Source: Corynebacterium sp. (GTDB lineage: Bacteria; Actinomycetota; Actinomycetes; Mycobacteriales; Mycobacteriaceae). From it: a stretch of 64,000 bases of DNA. A model generated the notes under the pieces. It was not told the origin of the DNA. It made no database searches and was given only the letters and a program-made list of their open reading frames with translations. Made by a program: the position numbers and the translations under genes. Each line of letters begins with the position of its first letter. The first letter of the stretch is position 1. Below are positions 25,179-35,115 of the stretch, one piece after another. The stretch is taken from positions 1-64,000 of the forward strand of contig NZ_JAUNKO010000003.1 in the NCBI RefSeq assembly GCF_030532715.1. The letters are read 5' to 3'.

Positions 25179-26552
25179 ATGATTGGACAAGGTTTTCGAA
25201 TCTTCGCGGCGTTGGCGGCGGCGCTTTTGCTGAGCGCCCCGAGCGCGGCGGCGGCCGTGTCCACCATGCCCGCCGTGTCCGTGCTGGACCCGCACGATGT
25301 ACTCAGCGACCAAGATGAAGAGCTTTTGCGGGCGGACGCCCGCGACCTCGACCTTCCCGAGAGCGTCAGCACAGTTACTTATGTGGCGTTCGAACGAAAC
25401 GACGACAATTTAAACGATACGGTAGAGCGCGAAATCCGCGCCTCGCGGCCGGACTTGATTGCCGACAACGACGATGCCTGGGCGCCGGGTGCGTTGATCT
25501 TTGCCTACGGGCGGGATCCTCGGCGCAGTGGCGTGTATTGCGGTGACGATATGTGCGCCCAATTTGATTTGTTTCACGGCAACCACCTTGACCGCACCCG
25601 CGAGGCGATGCACCCCGCGTTTACCAAGGGCAATATCACCGCGGGTTTCCTGGAAGGCACCCGGTACGCGGTGGATAGCAGCGTTATTGCCATGGATCGC
25701 GCGGAGGAACGCAAGGAGAAAAAGAACGATAATGTGTTCACCAAGGTGTTCATTGCGGTCGGTGGTTTAGGGTTATTGGCCCTGGTGGCAGCCATTATCC
25801 GCGCAGTGCAGCGCTATCGCCGTAATCAGGAGCGCCAGGCCGCGGAGGATTACGAGTACGTGATGCTGCACTACGCCGAGATCGCCCAGCGTTTGGACGG
25901 TATTGACGTTCGAGCCAATAGCCTCACTTCGGAACTTGCAAACGATCAGCTGCGCCGAGAATGGGCGGAGGTGCGGGATCGGTTCCTCCAGCTGCATGAA
26001 TCGCTGGTGACGCTGGCGGAACCAAAGTCGGACAATGCCCAGCAATACGCCGAGCTACGTGAGACGGTGGAGCAGTTGCTGCGGGCGGAGTCAAACATTG
26101 ACTCGCTGTGGGAGATGGAGCATGGTAATCAAACCCAGCGGCGCCGCGAGCTCGACCGCCTCTATGACGACGCCGTACGGGCCGAAACCAATATCAACGG
26201 CCATCGTTTACAGGAACGCCTGCGGGGGATCCAACAGCGGATTACGGATTTGAAGCAACGCACCGCCGCCGCGGACTTCATGGATACGTACGCCGGAATT
26301 GTTCACGATTATGGCGTTGTGCTGCAACTCGTGCGCGAGGAGGAGCTGGTCCAGCCCGAGGCATTCGAACCGCCGAAGCTGTACGATTCCACCTACCGTA
26401 TTGGCACCGGTTATGCGAATTTCCTGCCCTTCGCCGTGATGTACACCCAGTACACGCAAACCATGGCGGTTTCGTCGGGCTATAGCGCCGGCGTATCGAC
26501 GACGTCCTTCAGTTCCGGGTTTTCCGGCGGGGGAGGATCGGGAAGTTTTTAG
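25179..26552 (+). CDS. Exported membrane protein with TPM-like domain (DUF5129-like)
   Basis: A 457-aa protein. Signal peptide about 1-27 (FAALAAALLLSAPSAAAA); an extracellular region (about 30-170) starts SVLDPHDVLSDQDEELLRADA, as in TPM domains. A transmembrane helix lies at about 187-208 (VFIAVGGLGLLALVAAIIRAV), then a long cytoplasmic coiled coil (about 210-400), and the tail is SGFSGGGGSGSF, the Gly/Ser motif typical of TPM-family membrane proteins. Its 3' end overlaps the convergent PAP2 gene by 44 bp. DUF5129 is a family guess; role unknown. Confidence 0.75.
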   Translation: MIGQGFRIFAALAAALLLSAPSAAAAVSTMPAVSVLDPHDVLSDQDEELLRADARDLDLPESVSTVTYVAFERNDDNLNDTVEREIRASRPDLIADNDDAWAPGALIFAYGRDPRRSGVYCGDDMCAQFDLFHGNHLDRTREAMHPAFTKGNITAGFLEGTRYAVDSSVIAMDRAEERKEKKNDNVFTKVFIAVGGLGLLALVAAIIRAVQRYRRNQERQAAEDYEYVMLHYAEIAQRLDGIDVRANSLTSELANDQLRREWAEVRDRFLQLHESLVTLAEPKSDNAQQYAELRETVEQLLRAESNIDSLWEMEHGNQTQRRRELDRLYDDAVRAETNINGHRLQERLRGIQQRITDLKQRTAAADFMDTYAGIVHDYGVVLQLVREEELVQPEAFEPPKLYDSTYRIGTGYANFLPFAVMYTQYTQTMAVSSGYSAGVSTTSFSSGFSGGGGSGSF

Positions 26553-27069
26553 CGATGAGCCAGCCAAACAACGGAAGGTAGGCAATCCCCAACGCCCAAC
26601 CTGCAAGGACGTCGGTGGGCCAGTGGTGCCCCAGGTAGACTCGTGTGGCGCCAATGACTAGGGCGAAGGCGCCAGCTAAGCAATACGCCCACGGTTTGCG
26701 CACTAGAAGCGCAAGCACACCGGCCACGAGCACCGCATTCATGCTATGGCCGCTGGGGAAGCTCCACGTGGTTTCGTACGGTGGGACGGCAAATACCAGA
26801 TCCGGGCGTGGCCGTTGCACGATATTTTTGATCGCATGTGAAGTTCCGCTCGCCGCCCCGCACGCAAGTCCGATGAGACATACCGGCGTTACACTGCGCC
26901 TACGCCAGCTCATTATCGACGCCGCGGCCACCGCCAAGGTTCCCAACACCGGCATCCGGCCAAGGTGTGTCACGAGCGTAACCGTGTGTTCGAAGATGCG
27001 GTTGTGGGTCGCGGCGTCGAAAAGCAGCTGATCAAAGGCGGTGACGGCGGCGCGGCAACTGGCGAACAT
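26509..27069 (-). CDS. PAP2-family membrane phosphatase
   Basis: A 186-aa integral membrane lipid phosphatase. The three motifs are present: KNIVQRPRP, FPSGHSMN and RVYLGHHWPTDVLAG, with about five helices. Probable substrates are undecaprenyl/decaprenyl pyrophosphate or phosphatidic acid. The start at 27069 was chosen because longer readings run antisense into ldh. TACAAT lies 8 nt before this ATG with no ribosome-binding site, which suggests a leaderless mRNA. Confidence 0.85.
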   Translation of the reverse strand: MFASCRAAVTAFDQLLFDAATHNRIFEHTVTLVTHLGRMPVLGTLAVAAASIMSWRRRSVTPVCLIGLACGAASGTSHAIKNIVQRPRPDLVFAVPPYETTWSFPSGHSMNAVLVAGVLALLVRKPWAYCLAGAFALVIGATRVYLGHHWPTDVLAGWALGIAYLPLFGWLIAKNFPILPRRKTRN

Positions 27070-27184
27070 ACAGAAGATTGTAACGTCTGAGAATTCGGGC
27101 ACACTTCCACGCGTACACCTTGTAACCGGAAATAAACGGGCATACGCTTGGTGGAAACGGTACATCGGCTGAAAGAAGGCGGAT

Positions 27185-28138
27185 ATGAAAGTCAGCGTCG
27201 GCAACAAAGTTGTGCTCATCGGCGCCGGAGACGTCGGGGTTGCATACGCATACGCGTTGGTCAACCAAGGCACCTGCGACCATCTTGCGATCATCGATAT
27301 TGATGAGAAAAAGCTCGAAGGTAACGTCATGGACCTCAACCACGGCGTCGTCTGGGCCAGCTCCCGCACCAAAGTAACCAAAGGCTCCTATGAGGATTGC
27401 GCGGACGCCGCCATGGTGGTTATCTGTGCGGGTGCCGCCCAGAAACCCGGCGAAACTCGCCTGCAACTCGTGGACAAAAACATGAAGATCATGAAGTCCA
27501 TCGTGGATTCCGTTATGGCCAGCGGATTCGACGGTATCTTCCTCGTGGCGTCCAACCCTGTGGACATTCTCAGCTACGCCGTGTGGCAGTACTCCGGCCT
27601 GCCGTCGAGCCGCGTCCTTGGCTCCGGCACCGTGCTTGATTCCGCCCGTTTCCGCTACATGCTCGGCGAAATGTATGAGGTGGCACCCACCTCCGTGCAC
27701 GCCTACATCATCGGTGAACATGGTGATACGGAGCTGCCGGTGCTGTCCAGCGCAACCATCGCCGGTGTGTCCATGCGCAAGCAATTGGAAAAGGACCCTA
27801 CGCTGGAAGCGCGGCTCGAAAAAGTCTTCGAAGAAACCCGCGACGCCGCGTACACCATCATCGACGCCAAAGGATCAACCTCCTACGGCATCGGCATGGG
27901 GCTCGCGCGTATTACCCGCGCCATCCTGCAAAACCAGGACGTTGCGCTGCCGGTGTGCTGCCTGCTCAACGGAGAATATGGGGAAGAAAACATCTACATT
28001 GGCACGCCGGCGATCATCCACCGTAAAGGTGTTCGCCGTGCCGTGGAGCTGGAACTCACCGATCACGAAAAGGAACGCTTCAAGCATTCCGCCGACACCT
28101 TGCGGGCCGTGCAGGAGAAATTCTTCCCAGCGAAGTAG
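27185..28138 (+). CDS. ldh: L-lactate dehydrogenase
   Basis: A 317-aa NAD-dependent enzyme interconverting pyruvate and L-lactate. It has the Rossmann motif [46 protein letters not shown], the substrate Arg region ([14 protein letters not shown]) and the catalytic His in [20 protein letters not shown] precedes the ATG. It is monocistronic, upstream of the DUF5926 gene, as in C. glutamicum where ldh is strongly induced by oxygen limitation. Confidence 0.96.
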   Translation: MKVSVGNKVVLIGAGDVGVAYAYALVNQGTCDHLAIIDIDEKKLEGNVMDLNHGVVWASSRTKVTKGSYEDCADAAMVVICAGAAQKPGETRLQLVDKNMKIMKSIVDSVMASGFDGIFLVASNPVDILSYAVWQYSGLPSSRVLGSGTVLDSARFRYMLGEMYEVAPTSVHAYIIGEHGDTELPVLSSATIAGVSMRKQLEKDPTLEARLEKVFEETRDAAYTIIDAKGSTSYGIGMGLARITRAILQNQDVALPVCCLLNGEYGEENIYIGTPAIIHRKGVRRAVELELTDHEKERFKHSADTLRAVQEKFFPAK

Positions 28139-28198
28139 CTTCGCGGCAGTGGCCATGTCCGCGGTGAGCCTGCCGAGTGGTGCGGTATCTTCGAGGGC

Positions 28199-29101
28199 AT
28201 GGCTAAAAAGAAGAAAAACGAACAACTGCCCGAGGGTATGAGCCGCAGGCAGGCAAAACTTGCGGCTCGCGCCGCCGCCCGCGCCGCCCTCGTGACCGAC
28301 CCGCGCCCATATGGTGGGCTTCCCATGGAAGCGGAACTGGTGGCGATGCAGGAGTTCGTCCCCTCCGCCGTGGCAGCCACCACCGTGGGCGGCATGGACG
28401 TCAACATTGTGACCGTGCTGCCGGGCGCGGTCGCGGGCTTGGTGCGGGAAGCTGAGCTCGGTGGCGAACGTTTTGTGGCATTGCAGGTGCGTAACCGTTC
28501 CAACAATCCTGGGCGCGACCTAGCCTACGCGCTCAATTGGGTGATAAATGCTGCCCCTGGTAGCACCCTGCAATCCGGTGCCAATGATGGCACCCAGCCG
28601 GAAATTGGCTCCCTGCTTGCGGACGCAACATTGGACATTGAGGCACATCAGGATTTCCAATGGTGGCTGCCGGAAGGCACGGAACTCAACCCCGAAATGG
28701 CGCAATCCCTGCGCGCGGCGAACGACTCCGTCATGCCGTCTTGGCCGGTACCCGCGGAGATTTCCGGGAGCGCCTGGTGGATCGATGCTGGGGAAAAGGC
28801 CCACATTCGGTGGGTGCGCACCGACGACGAGGAGCCGCTGCTGCGCGCCTTGGCCCGCATCGGCGCGGCGGGGCAGTTGCACCTTGGGGAAGACACCAAG
28901 TTCGCCGGGGTGTTTCGTACCCACGGGATCGTCGTGCCCGTGTTCGACCTCGACCCGACAGTGCCGCATGTCGAATTCGCCGCAGCTATGACCGCGTTGG
29001 ACAAGCTGATCGCCGCCGAACTTGATAACGATGCCCAGCTCAACCCAGCGGAACGGCGCCAATTGGAAAACATTAAGTCCCGCCAGGTGACCATCCGCTA
29101 A
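28199..29101 (+). CDS. DUF5926-family protein
   Basis: A 300-aa conserved actinobacterial protein. The basic N-terminus MAKKKKNEQLPEGMSRRQAKLAARAAARAAL is followed by a globular domain with PYGGLPMEAELVAMQEFVPSAVA, the hallmark of the family, and ENIKSRQVTIR at the end. It has no signal peptide and no known enzymatic residues; some databases label relatives as SecA-like by mistake. It ends one base before the convergent BAAT gene. Confidence 0.85.
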   Translation: MAKKKKNEQLPEGMSRRQAKLAARAAARAALVTDPRPYGGLPMEAELVAMQEFVPSAVAATTVGGMDVNIVTVLPGAVAGLVREAELGGERFVALQVRNRSNNPGRDLAYALNWVINAAPGSTLQSGANDGTQPEIGSLLADATLDIEAHQDFQWWLPEGTELNPEMAQSLRAANDSVMPSWPVPAEISGSAWWIDAGEKAHIRWVRTDDEEPLLRALARIGAAGQLHLGEDTKFAGVFRTHGIVVPVFDLDPTVPHVEFAAAMTALDKLIAAELDNDAQLNPAERRQLENIKSRQVTIR

Positions 29102-30076
29102 TTACGGCAGCCAGGCATCGAGTTTCTTCATGACATCCTCGTCCATGGCCTTATTCGCCTCTTCGGTGCCACCAAGTCGCAGCATCCCTACCGTTTCAGG
29201 TGCCCCAGGGGCATGGCCGGCATCGGGATAGCTGTGCACTTCCGCTCGTTCCCCAATGCGTTGCTTGATCTTGCGCGCGGCGTCCGCAGCATTCCACATT
29301 TTGTCCTGCTCGCCGGCGACAAGAAAGTACTTTGCTTCCGTGTTTTCAACCTTGATGCGAGCCTGCTCCAGCTCCTCCGCGGAAGACCTTTCGAGTACGG
29401 AATCGTAGCTATTCCGAAAAGTCACTGGCATTGCTAAAAGCATGCGGAACATTTGGTCCATGAGGACTTGACTTTCGGTCTTGCTGAAGTGCAAGAACGG
29501 GAGATCTTCGCCCTTCCAAGTAAACGACGGCAACGATTCGAAATAATCGCTGCCCAAACCCTGCCAGTGGTGCGCGGGCGGCGCGATGGCAGCCACATAC
29601 TCGATTTCGGGGTAATACGTGGACAACATCAGCACAAGCTCCGCGCCTTTCGAAGCGCCGACAACACTGATGGGCTTGGAAAGGTGGGGGAGGGCGTCGT
29701 CGAAAAGCTCGAGCGGTACTCGAGTCAGATTTTCGCGCTGGCCCTCCTGCCCGAAGAAGTACAGCGCGTAGACTTCCCTGCCGGTTTTGGCGATCTCGGC
29801 GGCATCGTATGGATTGGCGCTGCCCTCGGAGCCGCCGAATATCACCACCGTGCCGGGGTGTTTCCGTTCCTTGGGCATCAGGTGAAAGCCCTTGGCGTAT
29901 CCATCGGAGAAATCGGTAATGGTTACGCCCTCAACGTCCGGCGGCCGATCGGGGATGGACACGTCCCCGGCCTGGGATTGATTCCATGTTCGAATTCCAA
30001 AGAGTACCGCCGCCAGCAGTGCCAAAAGTATGATAAAAGCTAACAGGATTCGTAGAAGTATACGAATGGCATTCAT
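29102..30076 (-). CDS. BAAT-like acyl-CoA hydrolase/acyltransferase, membrane-anchored
   Basis: A 324-aa alpha/beta hydrolase of the BAAT C-terminal family. The N-terminal helix (about 5-28) anchors it, and the catalytic domain faces outside. The nucleophile is Ser in VVGASKGAELVL, the acid probably Asp in VAGEQDKMW and the His in DAGHAPGAP. A broken second copy follows immediately (30127-30630), so the gene was once tandemly duplicated. Acyl substrate unknown. Confidence 0.85.
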   Translation of the reverse strand: MNAIRILLRILLAFIILLALLAAVLFGIRTWNQSQAGDVSIPDRPPDVEGVTITDFSDGYAKGFHLMPKERKHPGTVVIFGGSEGSANPYDAAEIAKTGREVYALYFFGQEGQRENLTRVPLELFDDALPHLSKPISVVGASKGAELVLMLSTYYPEIEYVAAIAPPAHHWQGLGSDYFESLPSFTWKGEDLPFLHFSKTESQVLMDQMFRMLLAMPVTFRNSYDSVLERSSAEELEQARIKVENTEAKYFLVAGEQDKMWNAADAARKIKQRIGERAEVHSYPDAGHAPGAPETVGMLRLGGTEEANKAMDEDVMKKLDAWLP

Positions 30077-30126
30077 AGCGAAATTTTATCACGCAAACAA
30101 GTGGCACTCAATGATTTTTGTGGGGC

Positions 30127-30630
30127 CTAGGGCAGCCACTCCAGCAGTTTCTCCATGACATCGTTGTTCATCTCATGGTTGGCTTCCTCGAAGCTGCCGA
30201 GGTGTAAATCTTGAAACCTTGGAATGTGGCCGAGGGAGTAAGCACTTTCCCGCATCCGGATAGCGGTGCACTTCCGCGCGATCTCCCGCGAAGCGTTCAA
30301 TTTCCTTCGCTGCGGATCCGGAATCCCAAAACTTATCCTGTCCGCCCGCCGCGATAAACAGGCGCGCCTGGGAGTTTTCCACCTTAATGGGTGCCTCTTT
30401 TCCCGCGAACCCTTGGAGGCGCCCCCGGGTAGGTGGTGCCCTGCCAATGATGCGCCGACGGGTTAATGGACACAGCGTTATTTACCTCCGAAAAATACGC
30501 GGACATAAGCAGCGCCGTTTCCGGCCCGGTGGAAATCCCCTTCACGGTGATGGGTTTTGAAAGCTCGGCAGCGATATCCTCGAACAGCTCCAATGGCATG
30601 TTTTCTAGGAATTTGTGCTCCTGACTTTCA
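30127..30630 (-). pseudogene. Broken paralogue of the BAAT-like hydrolase
   Basis: Fragments in different frames match the neighbouring BAAT gene in order. MPLELFEDIAAELSKPITV matches VPLELFDDALPHLSKPISV; PSAHHWQG matches PPAHHWQG. ARLFIAAGGQDKFWDSGSAA matches the GEQDKMW region, and EEANHEMNNDVMEKLLEWLP matches the C-terminus. The nucleophile region reads GISTGPE instead of GASKGAE. The N-terminal part is cut at about 30630 by the IS remnant. Non-functional. Confidence 0.8.
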
Positions 30631-31834
30631 CAAGTGTTTGTTGGGTTTTGGGTTTGTGGGGCTGTGGAATGTGTGTTTGTGGCCAAGCATGGGGGAAAAC
30701 TGAGGTTTTGCGGCATTCCGGGTCTGCGCATACGGATGTTGAATTGGCTGCGTTGCATGCTGCGGCGGTGCAGGTTTTGGATTCGATTGCGGCTCCGACG
30801 CTTGATCTGGGGATTTCGGTGGAGCCTCGGCCGGCCCCGCGGATGGATCAGATTAGCGGCTTTCGTCAGCGTGAGCAGTTACCGTTGCCGAAGGTTTCGG
30901 CTGGTAGTGCTACTGATCGGGTCTCGGGTGGCACTCCGGTGGTGGTTGGTTCGTTTAATGAATTGACGTGGCAGGTGCTGGTTGATGTGTGGCGCTGTTT
31001 GGATTTCGGCATCGATGACCAGGCGTTTATGTCCACGGTGATTGCTCGGATTGTGCAGCCTTCCGCGAAACGTCAGGTCCCAGCAATCATGCGCTCGTTG
31101 GGGCAGAAACCGTTGCACGTCAATACCATTTCAACTGTTTGAAACGGGCGAATGAACGCGACTATCACGGACGGATCGCCGTCGCGTGCATCAGGTAACC
31201 ATGGTGTTATATGACGTGATCACATTATATTTTGAAACGCCGAAAGAAGATGATTTACGTCGCGTGGGGATGTCGAAAGAGCGTCGGGTTGATCCACAAA
31301 TCATTGTCGGCCTGATCACAGACTGTTCGGGGTTTCCCTGCATGTGGACTTTTTTCATGGGCGTACAGCGGAAACGACCACGCTGATTCCCATGATTAAT
31401 GCCTACTGCCAGGCCAACCGCATCGATCATTTGGTCGTTGTTGCAGACGCCGCGATGCTGTCTGCGAAAAACTTGGATGCTCTTGACGCGGCAGGTATTG
31501 ACTACATTGTGGCGGACAGGCTACGAAAAGCCCAACCGGCGGCACCACGACAAGGCGTTCGGTTGTTGCGTTTAGCCCTAAACGCTACCGGTACGACCTG
31601 CGTTCGCTGCGCAAACAAGAAGAAAAAGCTGACGCTATCGCCGCAGGAACCAAAGCCGCCAAGCAGGTACGCTTCGTCCGTAAACAAGGCGGCGAATACG
31701 TCGTCAACGAAGCCGCATTCGACCGTGCTCAAGCCCAATCCTGTCAGGATGTGGGTTTTACTAACCACAAGAATCTCCAGCGCACGTCGGTGTTTCTGAC
31801 CCGCATGTCCTCGAGCGTCAGCCCTTGCAAGTAG
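30631..31834 (+). pseudogene. IS1634-family transposase remnant
   Basis: A degenerate DDE transposase spread over several frames. The N-terminal part has SGSAHTDVELAAL. The core has LYDVITLYFETPKEDDLRRVGMSKERRVDPQIIVGL, with the first catalytic Asp. After a frameshift near 31340 comes GRTAETTTLIPM then VVVADAAMLSAKNLDAL (second Asp), and after another near 31530 comes RYDLRSLRKQEEKADAI to a TAG at 31834. The C-terminal third with the catalytic Glu is missing. No terminal inverted repeats or target duplication could be identified. Its insertion appears to have cut the BAAT paralogue. Confidence 0.75.
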
Positions 31835-31876
31835 CAGCCACTGGTGGCGTGCTGGTCTGTGCGGGCGCTAGGCACT

Positions 31877-32524
31877 CTACCTAAAGTTCTTTTTCATCCC
31901 CCATTCCACCCTCCCGTTAATGGGTTCGGGGAGCGGCTGCGGAGAATAGCAGCCAGGGATTTTGGAAGAAAAAAAGTACTCCGCAAAGGGCTTCTTTTCG
32001 AGATGGATTTCGTCTGCTGGGTCCCATGCGAAAGCCCCGAGATCATGCCAAGTTTTAAATTGCATTCGCAGGCAGTCGGGGCCATTAATACCGAAGAAAC
32101 GACAGAGCTCCGTGACGGTAAACTCAGCTACGGCACTGTCTTCATACAGCCTTATTCGAACAAAGCTCTCATCGGGGTGGGTATTTCCACGGTCTCCCAT
32201 TTCCCAAAGTGGACCTTTTAGCAGTTCCATGTCGCTCCCCAGGTAGATACTGGTAGAGGTTTGGCTAGCACCGATTGCGGTTCCAATCCAGTACCTTCCA
32301 CCAACCTTATCGGTGTGCCACTTAGCCTAAAGCATAGTTTTCCTTTGGGGATCTCTTGAACAGTCGTAGAGGTGTAGGACATAGCCTGTATCTGGGGTAC
32401 TTCGGGAACTAGCCAGCACCGTCTCGGTGATATGGGTACGCAGAGTGCCACTGTGTGTTAGTTCGATGATTGGAGGGGCGGATGCCTTTATCCCGTGCGA
32501 TACTGGAACCATGATCCAGAGCAT
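31877..32524 (-). pseudogene. Hypothetical ORF interrupted by an amber codon
   Basis: Two minus-strand open stretches are in the same frame and separated by one TAG (32327-32329). The upstream part starts at 32524 or 32512 (MVPVSHGIKASAPP...) and ends RDPQRKTML. Reading on gives AKWHTDKVGGRYWIGTAIG..., then an ATG at 32230 and a 117-aa open part ending VEWGMKKNFR. Joined, this is about 215 aa of mixed alpha/beta character with no family I recognise. The downstream 117 codons might still be translated from 32230. It lies in a region of decayed DNA. Confidence 0.5.
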
Positions 32525-33259
32525 TGATGCCTTACTTCATGACGCGGGTGTGCCGCGTTTCGAGCCGCCGACGAATCATTGAGCTCCAGTGAGCGAGCGC
32601 ACCCGCGGATTGTCGCCGTCTCGTTAAGGAGTGGGATGCGCTTGATGGTCGCCAGCAGCGTGCGCTAGCGAGGACGCGGAGGCTCGAGTCGTGTGTCGTT
32701 TCGGCGTCGACGTCGCGTGAGCCGTAGCTAGTATGCCTATGTTGAAGCGCTGATGCGAAATTCTTTATGCCGGACGTTGCCTGACACGTCCTCGTCTTTC
32801 TGCTGTCACCGTATCTTGATCGTTCCTTCGCTGCGCTGCTTCCTCTGATTTCGTTGTTGTAGCCTTAAAGGCCTTTGCTAGTCGAGATATTTGCAGTAAA
32901 CTGCCCGCCGTGCCCTGCGGGCGCGTCCGTCGAGGTGGAGGATCAGGAGCGAAATCTTGGCCCTGATGGGTACTATTCGGAGGACGAGGCGCTGCCGGAC
33001 GAGGCGTGGATTGTGGCGCAGACTGATGACCAAGTGGCGGCAGTGACGGAGTCTTTGGGGGTTCGAAAATGGCGCGCACGTTGACGGGGAAGGTGTCCGC
33101 GATTGGTTCAATAAGGCGGTCCCACCACCCAGGCCAACATGGGCGAAATCGCCCTGCCAACTGGCGAAACTGCTGAAACGCAATCGGCGAACCACAACAC
33201 AGCCAAAACGCCATCGCCGCAGCTAACAAACAACCCAACCAGCCGCGGCGTCGATAAGC
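32525..33259. other. Degenerate region without an intact gene
   Basis: 735 bp between the amber-interrupted ORF and the LCP gene. Short coding-like scraps on the plus strand include MIQSIDALLHDAGVPRFEPP (32510-32581), RLVKEWDALDGRQQRALART (about 32618) and GYYSEDEALPDEAWIVAQTD (about 32968), in different frames. They look like pieces of one or more lost genes, but I cannot assign a family. No RNA or repeat was recognised. Confidence 0.4.
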
Positions 33260-34435
33260 CTAGCGCAGCTTGCTGAAAAGCTCCTCCGCTGCGACTTCAT
33301 CCCACAGGACTACGTTGCCGACGTCGTAATCCGCGAAGCCGCCAACCGGTACCGTCTCTGTGATCATGCCGCCCCGCATGCGGAAACCCAGCCACGCCAA
33401 GTGCCACGCATGGTCGCCCTCACCAACCGTAAAAGACTTGGCCACCTGGTTGATCAGCGGGATTGTGCTGAACGGCCTGAACTCCGTGGCTTTGCTCATC
33501 AGCGCGCTAAAGAAGACGCGCTGGCGGGCCACGCGGTCCAAGTCGCCCTGGGCGGTGGCGCGAGTGCGCACGAAACCCAACGCGGTGGGGCCGTCCATGA
33601 TTTGGCATCCGGGCTGCAAGTTGATGCCAGCGAGCGGGTCGTCGATAGGCTCCTCCACGCAGAGTTCAATACCTCCGAGGGCGTCCACAATGCCGGCGAA
33701 TCCACCGAAGCCAATCTCCGCGTAGTGGTTAATACGAATGCCCGTTGCCTGTTCCACAGTCTGGGTGAGCAGTTTCGGACCCCCAAACGTAAACGCGGCG
33801 TTAATTTTGTCGTACCCGTAGCCGGGGATTTCTACATACGAGTCGCGGGGAATAGACAGCAAGGTAGGTTCCCCGGTGAGTGGAATATGAAGCAGCATAA
33901 TCGTGTCGGTGCGGCCAACACCGATATCCCCACCGGTGGCCAAGCGCTCCACATCCGCCTCATCGAGGCCCTGCCGAGAATCCGAACCAACCAGTAGCCA
34001 ATTGGTCCCACTGGTGTTGGACACCTGAACATCCGGGGTGGCATCCACCCGCTGCAACGACATATCAACCCACAGGATTCCGCCCACCAACAGCGTAATC
34101 ACCGCCAACAACGCCAACCCGGCCATGCGCTTGAAGCTGCCTTTGGGCCGTGGGCGGCGCTGTTGGCGCGGCGCTACTCGCGGCGGCGCAGCTTGCGGGG
34201 GGACCACCCGCGGCGTTTGTCGCTGTTGGGGCGCCTGTTGCGGCACGCGCACATGGCCGACGTTGCCGGGGCGTTGGCCGCGCGGCGCACGGTGCTGCTG
34301 CAATTGGCCCTGTCCGAGCGCGGCGGAGTGACGCGCCGCGGGTTTGCGCGGCATCGCGGCGTTCGAGCGTCGAACAGGTCGCCCGAACCTATCTAAAATT
34401 GGGCGGCCAGAGCTGTCTCGGGCGATGTCATCCAT
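33260..34435 (-). CDS. LytR-CpsA-Psr (LCP) family protein
   Basis: A 391-aa membrane protein that transfers polyprenyl-linked glycopolymers to peptidoglycan; in corynebacteria, LCP proteins attach arabinogalactan. A long basic, Gln/Pro/Arg-rich cytoplasmic N-terminus (about 1-105) precedes a helix (about 110-135, MAGLALLAVITLLVGGILWVDM). The LCP domain (about 155-350) has LLVGSDSRQGL, RTDTIMLLHIP, LLSIPRDSYVEIPG and FVRTRATAQGDLDRVARQ, with the phosphate-binding Arg residues. The start at 34435 (MDDIARDSSG) avoids reading into the upstream CPBP gene, which ends 5 bp before. Confidence 0.92.
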   Translation of the reverse strand: MDDIARDSSGRPILDRFGRPVRRSNAAMPRKPAARHSAALGQGQLQQHRAPRGQRPGNVGHVRVPQQAPQQRQTPRVVPPQAAPPRVAPRQQRRPRPKGSFKRMAGLALLAVITLLVGGILWVDMSLQRVDATPDVQVSNTSGTNWLLVGSDSRQGLDEADVERLATGGDIGVGRTDTIMLLHIPLTGEPTLLSIPRDSYVEIPGYGYDKINAAFTFGGPKLLTQTVEQATGIRINHYAEIGFGGFAGIVDALGGIELCVEEPIDDPLAGINLQPGCQIMDGPTALGFVRTRATAQGDLDRVARQRVFFSALMSKATEFRPFSTIPLINQVAKSFTVGEGDHAWHLAWLGFRMRGGMITETVPVGGFADYDVGNVVLWDEVAAEELFSKLR

Positions 34436-34440
34436 GTGGA

Positions 34441-35115
34441 TTACCTTAGTGCAGTCAACAAGGGGTAGCCGAGGAACGCTACCACATCGATAAGAAAATG
34501 CCCGATGATCAGGGGCCACACGCGACCCGTGCGGTGATACACCCAAGCGAATACGACGCCCATCACTATATTGCCCACACCGGCACTCACGCCCTGGTAC
34601 AGGTGGTAGCTACCCCGCAACGCAGCGGAGGCAGCGATTGCCGCTGGAGCGCCCCACCCCAGCTGCCGTAGCCGAGTGAGCAGCCAAAACACCACGACGG
34701 TTTCCTCGGCGAAGCCATTGGCAAAGCTCCACAGAATGCTGATCCAATCGGAATTAGGCACCACCTCTTTGCTGAAGCCAAAGTGTAATGCTCCGAGGTA
34801 GAACGCCAACCCTGGAATCCCGATCACCGCTGCCAGAAGCGCCCCGTGCACAAGGTCAAGGCGGCGCAGCCGCGGCATGCGGATGCCATCCTTTTCCAAC
34901 AACATCAGCACCAGTAAGCCCCAACCAATCAAAATGCCGGAGGACGTGGCTTGCAGGAGGGGGTCCAGCCACGTGGTGGTTTGTTGCGGGTGGAGGGCGA
35001 CGGACTGTTCGTTGAGTGGGGCGGGTTGCAGCAGGGCGTCGATAAGCCGCAGGAGGGACCGCACACCCTGCATGCCAAAGGTGATCAGCAGCACCACGCC
35101 GAGTTCCTTTTTCAT
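34441..35115 (-). CDS. CPBP-family intramembrane metalloprotease
   Basis: A 224-aa polytopic membrane protein of the CPBP (Abi/CAAX-like) family with about six helices. The motif pair is present: GFAEETVVVFWLLTRL (Glu-Glu), ALRGSYHLYQGV (His) and LIIGHFLIDVVAF (His/Asp). The usual EExxxR Arg is shifted to LLTR, so activity is uncertain. It overlaps the amidase stop by 4 bp and precedes the LCP gene, so the three form an operon. Confidence 0.85.
   Translation of the reverse strand: MKKELGVVLLITFGMQGVRSLLRLIDALLQPAPLNEQSVALHPQQTTTWLDPLLQATSSGILIGWGLLVLMLLEKDGIRMPRLRRLDLVHGALLAAVIGIPGLAFYLGALHFGFSKEVVPNSDWISILWSFANGFAEETVVVFWLLTRLRQLGWGAPAAIAASAALRGSYHLYQGVSAGVGNIVMGVVFAWVYHRTGRVWPLIIGHFLIDVVAFLGYPLLTALR

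Noticed and set aside
26509..27381. PAP2 gene starting at 27381
   Set aside because: The first 104 residues would overlap ldh antisense and lack helices; the family N-terminus fits 27069.
32321..32330. CTTAGCCTAA, resembling half of a DtxR iron box
   Set aside because: Only a half site, inside a decayed ORF, with no iron-related gene nearby.
32765..33238. A 157-codon minus-strand ORF with a possible signal peptide
   Set aside because: Low-complexity Pro/Arg-rich translation, no ribosome-binding site, and coding-like scraps on the opposite strand; treated as degenerate DNA.
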